Shown piece by piece: positions 1-4,914 of a stretch of DNA of 8,108 bases (its first letter is position 1; every line of letters begins with the position of its first letter). The stretch is taken from assembly GCA_013153415.1 (NCBI GenBank), contig JAADEO010000028.1, positions 1 through 8,108 on the forward strand. The letters are read 5' to 3'. Both the position numbers and the translations under genes were made by a program. The DNA is from Deltaproteobacteria bacterium. GTDB taxonomy: Bacteria; Desulfobacterota; Anaeroferrophillalia; Anaeroferrophillales; Tharpellaceae. The notes below the pieces were generated by a model. That model was not told the DNA's origin. It worked only from the letters and a program-made list of their open reading frames with translations, and made no database searches.

Positions 1-1587
1 CGGTTGAGCGGTGATGTCGATCTGGACTGGTCGGATCTGATGTTGTCACCGATATCTTCGAGTCTCGACCGCTACCAATGCCAGGCCAGCTTCAATCAGC
101 ATGAAATCCATTTCCGGCACCTCTTCCTGCAGAGGGGGCGTTCGGACCTGGCTTTCAAGGGCAGTCTTTTCAATGGTTCCGGAGAACGATTTCTCAAAGG
201 TGAGATCTCCTCATCGAACCTGATCTTAAGCGATCTGTTGGACCAGGGGGGCAAGAGCCGCTCTTTTTCCTGGCCCATGGGATTGAAAGTCGAACTTACC
301 GGCCAGCTCGATCACCTGCTCCTGCCGTCTGGGAACGAAGGGTTCCGCCCGGTTGGTCAGGATGCTCCCTGGCAGAATTTTTACCAATGCCGGTTTGCGC
401 TTGCCGGAAACCCTGATAGCGGGCTCAGCCTGAAACGCTTTTCCTGGCTCTGGGGGAAACAGAAAAGCGCGGTTTCAATCAAGGCCGATCTCGACTCTTT
501 TCCAGATGTAGGCGGCAGAATTTTGATCGAGGCCGAGAACCTCAATCTGGATAAATTGCTGCAGGCGCCCGATATCGAGATGGCGGCCCAGGAAGAGGAT
601 TCGGGAATGGGGGAGGGGGCTCCGGACAAGCAGCCGGAGCGCATTACCGCCTTTGAAGAACTGACCGATGTGGTCGAATCCGATGAAGTCAGCCGGCTCA
701 TGGAGTGGAAAGAGAAACTCGCTACCCACAACCTGCAGATTGAAGTCCGGGCTCGGCACCTGACCTGGAAAAACTTGGTTCTCGATCAACTTGCCGGTGA
801 AGCCACGATTGACAAGACCGGGGTCGATATCACCAGGATCGATGGCCGCAGTTTCGATGGAGATATCTATTTCAGTGGCAACTGGTGGTTTGCCGATGAT
901 CTTTTTTCTCTCGATTCGGAATTTTCCGGGATTAATTTCGAAAAATTCAACGATTATCTGAAAAATCCCGACCGGGGACTGCCGATGCAGGGTGGAGAAG
1001 GGTCATTGACCCTGGCACTTGACTGGCAGGGGCAGACCCTGTCGGAGTGGAAAAAAAACCTGGATGGTTTGATCAGTTTCAACTTCAAAGACGGCAAACT
1101 GAAACGCTTTACCTTGATCAGCAACATCTGTTCACTGCTCAATGTCTCCCAGTTCGCCTCCCTGCGCCTGCCGAAATTCAGTAACGGGGTCCCTTATCGA
1201 AGTATGAGCGGGCAGGGAACCATTGTCGGGGGGGTGATGACGATTGATGATTTTACCCTCCAGGGTCCGGGGCTGAACCTGCTGGCCACCGGCAAGGTCT
1301 CGCTGGTCGATGAGGAGATTGATCTTAAAATGGGGATTCAGCCTCTCCAGACGGTCGACAAACTGCTTGCTACTATTCCGGTGCTCGGTTATATCATGAC
1401 CGGAGACAAGAAAACCTTTGTTATCATTCCGGTTACGGCCAAGGGCCCATTCAACGACGTCAAGATTTCAACCAAAACGGTTACAGGCCTGGGAGAGAAG
1501 GTCGGAGATATTATCCAGCGGTTTTTTACGACTCCGGTCAGGTTGTTCAAAATGTCCGGCCAGATCCTACAGCCGAGCGGTCGGTAA
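1..1587 (+). CDS. AsmA-like / DUF3971-type envelope protein, C-terminal part (5' end outside window)
   Basis: The frame is open from base 1 (first codon CGG) to a TAA at 1585-1587, giving 528 residues. The TTG at 4-6 is very unlikely to be the start: no ribosome binding site is visible, and family members begin with an N-terminal membrane anchor that is absent here. The sequence alternates beta-strand-like stretches ending in G-x-hydrophobic turns, with an acidic, low-complexity linker at about nt 585-700. The last third (about nt 1050-1500) carries the AsmA-like C-terminal pattern: a G-x-G-T-I-x-G-G-V turn, a D-D-F-T-L-x-G-P-G-L strand, an E-I-D-L-K-x-G-I-x-P-L strand, then I-P-V-L-G-Y-I, and a closing V-T-A-K-G-P-F-N-D-V-K strand. 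Family members are inner-membrane-anchored proteins with long periplasmic beta-rich domains (YhdP, AsmA, TamB relatives) linked to outer membrane lipid homeostasis. The small zinc-ribbon gene follows after 34 nt on the same strand. Exact subfamily and role are uncertain because the N-terminus is missing. Confidence 0.8.
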   Translation, partial: RLSGDVDLDWSDLMLSPISSSLDRYQCQASFNQHEIHFRHLFLQRGRSDLAFKGSLFNGSGERFLKGEISSSNLILSDLLDQGGKSRSFSWPMGLKVELTGQLDHLLLPSGNEGFRPVGQDAPWQNFYQCRFALAGNPDSGLSLKRFSWLWGKQKSAVSIKADLDSFPDVGGRILIEAENLNLDKLLQAPDIEMAAQEEDSGMGEGAPDKQPERITAFEELTDVVESDEVSRLMEWKEKLATHNLQIEVRARHLTWKNLVLDQLAGEATIDKTGVDITRIDGRSFDGDIYFSGNWWFADDLFSLDSEFSGINFEKFNDYLKNPDRGLPMQGGEGSLTLALDWQGQTLSEWKKNLDGLISFNFKDGKLKRFTLISNICSLLNVSQFASLRLPKFSNGVPYRSMSGQGTIVGGVMTIDDFTLQGPGLNLLATGKVSLVDEEIDLKMGIQPLQTVDKLLATIPVLGYIMTGDKKTFVIIPVTAKGPFNDVKISTKTVTGLGEKVGDIIQRFFTTPVRLFKMSGQILQPSGR

Positions 1588-1609
1588 GTGACCGGTTAAA
1601 AGAGGAGAC

Positions 1610-1614
1610 GAGGT
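1610..1614 (+). promoter_or_regulatory. Ribosome binding site (GAGGT) supporting a TTG start
   Basis: GAGGT lies 7 nt before the TTG at 1622. The next in-frame ATG codons (1670 and 1760) would remove the hydrophobic N-terminal segment, so this site decides the start. A second purine-rich stretch (GAGGAG, 1602-1607) is 14 nt away and less well placed. Confidence 0.5.
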
Positions 1615-1621
1615 AGGGAGT

Positions 1622-1870
1622 TTGTTTCGTTTACTGTTATGGGCAGGGCTGGGCTATTTCATCTATCGCATGTTCAGTCCGCGTCGGCCAGCCGGGCACA
1701 GCCAGTCCCGGGTCCAGCCGGGAAGAGGAGGGCCCGGGAGTACCGGAGTGGGAGAAAAGATGGTCAAATGCTCGGTGTGCGGCCTGTATGTCCCCGAGAG
1801 TGAGGCGGAAAGTGCCAACGGCCGCTTTTTCTGCAGTCCCGAGTGCCGGAAACAGCGCCGCCGGAAGTAA
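1622..1870 (+). CDS. PP0621-like small membrane-anchored zinc-ribbon protein
   Basis: This is an 82-residue protein. Residues 2-18 form a hydrophobic, probably membrane-spanning helix. Residues 19-46 are a basic Gly/Pro/Ser-rich linker. Residues 47-76 form a small zinc-binding module with C50-x2-C53 and C71-x3-C75, preceded by M-V-K and containing V-P-x-S-E-A and F-F-C-S-P-E-C signatures. The tail is very basic (K-Q-R-R-R-K). This N-terminal helix, spacer and four-cysteine treble-clef or ribbon arrangement matches what I know of the PP0621 family, whose function is not established. Start: TTG at 1622, chosen for the GAGGT site 7 nt upstream and because it preserves the helix. It lies 34 nt downstream of the AsmA-like gene and is probably co-transcribed, hinting at an envelope-associated role, but that is inference. 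The stop is the TAA at 1868-1870. Confidence 0.78.
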   Translation: MFRLLLWAGLGYFIYRMFSPRRPAGHSQSRVQPGRGGPGSTGVGEKMVKCSVCGLYVPESEAESANGRFFCSPECRKQRRRK

Positions 1871-1928
1871 GGCGCTCCGGACCAAGCTTGCTGGTTGTTT
1901 CCCGGCCAGAAGGATGGCCTGCCATTAA

Positions 1929-2001
1929 GCCACGAAATTGCACGAAAGGCACGAAACGGGTGGGGCTTTGGCTTTCGTGGTTTTTCGTGATCTTTCGTGG
2001 C
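1929..2001. repeat. Inverted array of CACGAAA / TTTCGTG units between convergent genes
   Basis: Three CACGAAA units on the left (1931-1937, 1941-1947, 1950-1956; period 9-10) face three TTTCGTG units on the right (1973-1979, 1983-1989, 1993-1999; period 10). The outermost pair extends to 9 bp (GCCACGAAA with TTTCGTGGC). Spacers between outer and middle units are 3 nt on both sides; between middle and inner units they are 2 nt on the left and 3 nt on the right. The central loop is 16 nt (1957-1972). A single strand could fold into a long interrupted hairpin of three 7-9 bp helices. It lies between the ends of the zinc-ribbon gene (+) and the cooC-like gene (-). Neither flank has a strong T-tract, so it resembles a dispersed REP-like intergenic element more than a classic terminator. 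From memory, CACGAAA-type repeats occur in many unrelated bacterial genomes; I could not check copy number here. Confidence 0.75.
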
Positions 2002-2028
2002 TGTTATTATCCCAGGTTGTTTTCTGAT

Positions 2029-2051
2029 AAAAGCGCTCAGTTGACCCGCTT
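2029..2051 (-). terminator. Weak candidate terminator for the cooC-like gene
   Basis: Read on the - strand, just past the stop codon at 2078-2080, AAGCG and CGCTT form a 5-bp stem around an 11-nt loop and run into TTTTATC. The stem is short and its last T residues overlap the tail, so this is only a candidate. The larger inverted array beyond it could also contribute. Confidence 0.25.
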
Positions 2052-2077
2052 GGGTTCGGGATTTATCCCCGCCTCTG

Positions 2078-2863
2078 CTATTCCGCGCTTTTTAGCCCGG
2101 CGCGCAGATTGCTGTAGATGGTTTTGACATTTTCCACCATTCTCGGGTTGACGTCGAACGGTGCCTGGTCCCGACGGTCGGCGGCGACGATCTCCCGGTC
2201 GTAATCGAGAAAACCGAGGATCTTGAACTCCTTGAGATTGTCGGTGACGAAATTCCGGTCCTCATCGTTGTCGATCTTGTTGGCCACCACGTAAACCTGT
2301 TCAACTCCGAGATCACCGGCCAGTTTGCGGATCTGGCGGGCGGTCTGCAGACTGCGTGAACCAGGTTCGACGACGACGATGAAAGCGTCGATTCCCCGGG
2401 TGGCACCCCGTCCCAGGTGCTCGAGACCGGCTTCCATGTCGAGGATAATGCTCTCATCCCGCTGCAGCAGGATATGGCGTAAAAGATACTTGAGAATCAC
2501 GCTTTCCGGACAGTAGCAGCCGCCCCCGCCCTCGGGAATGGTGCCCAGGACCAGCAACTTGAGATTTTCACGGTTCAGGCTGAAACGGTCGGGGATGTCA
2601 TCGACTCTGGGGTTGAGTTTGAACATGCCGCCGTAGGTTCCCTTCTGGGAACCGGTGCGTTCCTGAATGAAATCGGTCATTTCCGCGAAGGGAGTAATTC
2701 CGGCGACCGCCTCCTGCGGGAAACCGATGGCTGAAGCGAGATTGGCGTCGGGATCGGCGTCAATAGCCAGAACCTTATGGCCGCTGGCGGCGATTACCCG
2801 GGCCAGGGTTCCAGCCAGGGTGGTTTTGCCAACGCCGCCTTTGCCTGAGATTGCGATTTTCAT
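2078..2863 (-). CDS. cooC: CooC-type nickel-insertion ATPase (CO dehydrogenase maturation, MinD/ParA-like)
   Basis: This is a complete 261-residue P-loop ATPase of the SIMIBI/MinD class. Residues 6-15 carry the deviant Walker A G-K-G-G-V-G-K-T-T with the signature lysine K8. D-A-D-P-D-A-N-L at 35-42 is the switch region typical of CooC and nitrogenase-iron-protein relatives. I-L-D-M-E-A-G at 140-146 is the Walker B region. G-G-G-G-C-Y-C-P-E at 112-120 holds the C-x-C pair (C116, C118) that in CooC binds nickel across the dimer interface, and N-K-I-D at 195-198 fits base recognition. Known members use ATP to mature the Ni-Fe-S C-cluster of anaerobic CO dehydrogenase in the cytoplasm; length and motifs are standard. 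Start: ATG at 2863-2861 with an AAGGA site 10 nt upstream. The gene stands alone, divergent from radC, with no CODH gene in the window, so its client lies elsewhere. A related MinD-family maturation ATPase with another client is the main alternative. Confidence 0.87.
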   Translation of the reverse strand: MKIAISGKGGVGKTTLAGTLARVIAASGHKVLAIDADPDANLASAIGFPQEAVAGITPFAEMTDFIQERTGSQKGTYGGMFKLNPRVDDIPDRFSLNRENLKLLVLGTIPEGGGGCYCPESVILKYLLRHILLQRDESIILDMEAGLEHLGRGATRGIDAFIVVVEPGSRSLQTARQIRKLAGDLGVEQVYVVANKIDNDEDRNFVTDNLKEFKILGFLDYDREIVAADRRDQAPFDVNPRMVENVKTIYSNLRAGLKSAE

Positions 2864-2873
2864 GTTTTATATA

Positions 2874-2878
2874 TCCTT
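2874..2878 (-). promoter_or_regulatory. Ribosome binding site of the cooC-like gene
   Basis: On the - strand this reads AAGGA and lies 10 nt before the ATG at 2863, supporting that start. It is embedded in an A/T-rich stretch (ATATATAAAAC follows). Confidence 0.45.
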
Positions 2879-2917
2879 GCCAGTGAGAGGTTGATCAATG
2901 ATTAAGTCGTACCTTGA

Positions 2918-2946
2918 TTGAGATTCGATCCTCCACAATGTATTGT
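2918..2946 (+). promoter_or_regulatory. Candidate sigma-70-type promoter for radC-lptF
   Basis: TTGAGA (2918-2923, five of six matches to TTGACA) is separated by exactly 17 nt from TATTGT (2941-2946, four of six matches to TATAAT). It would start transcription near 2952, giving a leader of about 16 nt before the radC ATG. The -10 element is the right arm of the inverted repeat ACAAT-GT-ATTGT (2935-2946), which could be an operator or a coincidence. No convincing sigma-54 -24/-12 element was seen in this gap. Predicted by eye only. Confidence 0.35.
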
Positions 2947-2967
2947 CTAAACTGAAAAAAATCAAGC

Positions 2968-3678
2968 ATGAAGCCTGTCGATACGGAAAAAAATGAAAAA
3001 ACCAAGCCACCGGATTATGTGGGCCACCGGCGGCGTCTCAAGGAGCGTTTCCGGAGCCAGGGTCTGGAAGGATGGTATACCTATGAAGTTCTGGAGCTGA
3101 TGCTGGGCTATGCCATTCCCCGCCGGGATGTGAAACCGGTGGCCAAGCGTCTGCTGGAGCGGTTTCCGACTCTCAAGGAGGTTTTGGATGCCCCGCTGGA
3201 TCGTCTCCAAGAGGTTGAAGGTCTTGGTCCTCAGGCGGCGCTTTTTCTGAAACTCTATCGGGAAGTTCTGATCCTTTATCTGGAAGAGCCGGAACGTCGC
3301 CGGCGGGCAGTTACTTCGCCGGAACAGATCCGTGAGTTTTGCCGGGCCCGTCTTGAAGGTTTGCCGGAGGAACGTTTCCTGGTTATTTTTCTCGATAATC
3401 GTCACCGTCTGATCAGCAGCGAGATCGTCCACCGGGGGACGGTCGACATGAGTATTGTCTATCCCCGGGAAGTCATGACCAGAGCCCTGTTGCATCGATC
3501 CGCCGCCATCATCGTGGCTCATAATCATCCCGGCGGCAGTTGTACTCCGTCGGCCGAAGACATCAAGATCACCCGGGAATTACGGAATGCGGCCGCAGCT
3601 CTGGGTATCCGTCTGCTGGATCACCTGATTGTGGCCGGTTCCCGGGTCATCAGTCTGCGGGAAACCGGTGATATGTAG
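2968..3678 (+). CDS. radC: RadC family JAMM/MPN domain protein (UPF0758)
   Basis: This is a complete 236-residue protein of usual family length. Residues 20-50 hold the conserved N-terminal H-R-x-R-L-K-E-R-F and E-x-L-E-L-M-L-x-Y-A-I-P-R-R-D-x-K-P motifs. Residues 68-95 form a helix-hairpin-helix-like segment (E-G-L-G-P-Q-A-A). Residues 115-236 are the JAB/JAMM metalloprotease-like domain, with E152, the H185-x-H187 pair, S195 and D198 in the complete H-x-H-x7-S-x2-D pattern. The usual H-N-H-P-S-G-D segment reads H-N-H-P-G-G-S here, but no metal ligand is lost. RadC was named for DNA repair, but its true biochemical role is unresolved. ATG 2968 is the only sensible start: an in-frame TGA lies at 2953-2955 with no other start codon between. 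No clear Shine-Dalgarno precedes it, which is odd. The stop lies 2 nt before lptF, indicating an operon. Confidence 0.92.
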   Translation: MKPVDTEKNEKTKPPDYVGHRRRLKERFRSQGLEGWYTYEVLELMLGYAIPRRDVKPVAKRLLERFPTLKEVLDAPLDRLQEVEGLGPQAALFLKLYREVLILYLEEPERRRRAVTSPEQIREFCRARLEGLPEERFLVIFLDNRHRLISSEIVHRGTVDMSIVYPREVMTRALLHRSAAIIVAHNHPGGSCTPSAEDIKITRELRNAAAALGIRLLDHLIVAGSRVISLRETGDM

Positions 3679-3680
3679 AT

Positions 3681-4865
3681 ATGACTATTATCAATCGTTA
3701 TTTCCAGCGCGAGATTCTCCTGCCTTTTACCTATACCTTGGCGGCCCTGGTTTTTATCCTTCTGTTGGGCCAGCTTTTCAAGATCGTCAATATGGTGGTC
3801 TCCGAAGGGGTTCGTTTTTTTGATGTCTTCCGCCTGGTACTGGCATTGATTCCCCAGCTTCTGACCATGGCCCTGCCCATCTCTTTTTTCTTTGCTGTGC
3901 TGGTCGGTATCGGCCGCATGGTCGGCGACGGTGAAATTATCGCCCTGAAAGCCGCCGGGGTTACTCCGGTTGACATGTTGAAACCAATTCTCAGGCTCGC
4001 GGTTATAGCCACTCTGGTGACCCTGCTGATCAGCATTTGGCTGGCTCCCTGGGGTATGCGTCAGGCCCGGACGGTAACCTTCGAGATTCTTCAGGAGAAG
4101 GTAACCCTGGCTTTGAGGCCTTACTCGCTCAACCTTTCCTTTCCCGGCATGGCGATCTATATCGGAGCGATCGATCGGCAAAGCGGTCGGGTTGAGGATG
4201 TTTTCATCGAGGATCAGAGGCGGGGAAAGTATCCTCAGGCGATTACCGCCACCCGGGGTCGGATCGTTGGCGACCGTCGTACTTCGAGTCTGTTGCTGGA
4301 ACTCCAGGATGGTACCATCCATGAGTACGATGCCCGGCAGGAGAGTTACCGGGTCACCGATTTTTCCCACTACCGGATAAATTTCGAAATCTCGTCGCTG
4401 CTGGGGGAAAAGGGCCATATCCGCTTGCGCAACAATGCCATGACCATTGCCGAGCTGCGGCGTAAGATCGCTTTGCGTAAAAAAGCCGGCCGTACCGCAT
4501 CGTCGACCCGGGCTACCCTCTACGGCCGTTTTACCGAGCCTTTTTCCTGCCTGGTCTTTGCTGTCCTGGGGCTGGCTCTGAGCCTTACTCCGGTTCGCAG
4601 CGGGGCCACCTTCCGGGGCTTTGTCGCTGGTCTGGGGGTGGTTCTGGCTTACTACATATTGGGAATGTTCAGTGAATACCTGGCTGAGTGGCTGCCTTCC
4701 GCCGCAATCTTCTTTTTCTGTCTGCCGAATCTGCTTTTTCTGACCCTGGGTATCATCCTGCTGATACTCAAACAGCGCGAGGCCGAGTTCTCGTTGCTGC
4801 CGTCCCGTCTTTCGGACCTCCTGGAAAAGGTCTCTCTTACCTCGCTTCTCAGGCGGACCACTTGA
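3681..4865 (+). CDS. lptF: LptF/LptG (YjgP/YjgQ) family LPS export permease, probably LptF
   Basis: This is a 394-residue inner-membrane protein. Three predicted transmembrane helices (about 12-34, 50-78, 101-123) are followed by a periplasmic beta-rich jellyroll region (about 125-275) and three more helices (about 288-304, 314-332, 342-364), the family topology. The cytoplasmic coupling segment between helices 2 and 3 reads G-R-M-V-G-D-G-E-I-I-A-L-K-A-A-G-V (78-94), close to the conserved D-x-E-x-x-A-L-x-A-x-G motif that contacts the LptB ATPase. The fifth-helix entry R-S-G-A-T-F-R-G-F and the late L-P-N-L motif are also typical. In the Lpt system LptF pairs with LptG and LptB2 to extract LPS and pass it to LptC. 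The ATG lies 2 nt after the radC stop with only a weak GGTG upstream, so translation is probably coupled. No lptG follows: the next gene is convergent, so the partner must lie elsewhere. LptF is preferred over LptG on sequence feel only. Confidence 0.85.
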   Translation: MTIINRYFQREILLPFTYTLAALVFILLLGQLFKIVNMVVSEGVRFFDVFRLVLALIPQLLTMALPISFFFAVLVGIGRMVGDGEIIALKAAGVTPVDMLKPILRLAVIATLVTLLISIWLAPWGMRQARTVTFEILQEKVTLALRPYSLNLSFPGMAIYIGAIDRQSGRVEDVFIEDQRRGKYPQAITATRGRIVGDRRTSSLLLELQDGTIHEYDARQESYRVTDFSHYRINFEISSLLGEKGHIRLRNNAMTIAELRRKIALRKKAGRTASSTRATLYGRFTEPFSCLVFAVLGLALSLTPVRSGATFRGFVAGLGVVLAYYILGMFSEYLAEWLPSAAIFFFCLPNLLFLTLGIILLILKQREAEFSLLPSRLSDLLEKVSLTSLLRRTT

Positions 4866-4914
4866 ATGCACTCAGCGTTTACGAGCTGCTAGTCTGTTTT
4901 CCGGTTCAGGGTTC

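Noticed and set aside
1904..1919. GGCCA-N6-TGGCC hairpin after the zinc-ribbon gene as a terminator.
   Set aside because: The stem is only 5 bp and no T-tract follows.
1929..2001. CRISPR-like array.
   Set aside because: Units are only 7-9 nt with 2-3 nt between them and are arranged as inverted halves, so there are no spacers of CRISPR size and no cas genes.
1843..2127. A 94-codon + strand open frame across the convergent gap.
   Set aside because: It runs through the repeat array and into the 3' end of the cooC-like gene, overlaps the end of the zinc-ribbon gene, and has no motif.
3621..4871. A 416-codon open frame on the - strand opposite lptF.
   Set aside because: Its product is rich in Q, G, R and P with no domain pattern, and it lies fully antisense to a well-supported membrane protein gene. 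It is a shadow of codon bias.
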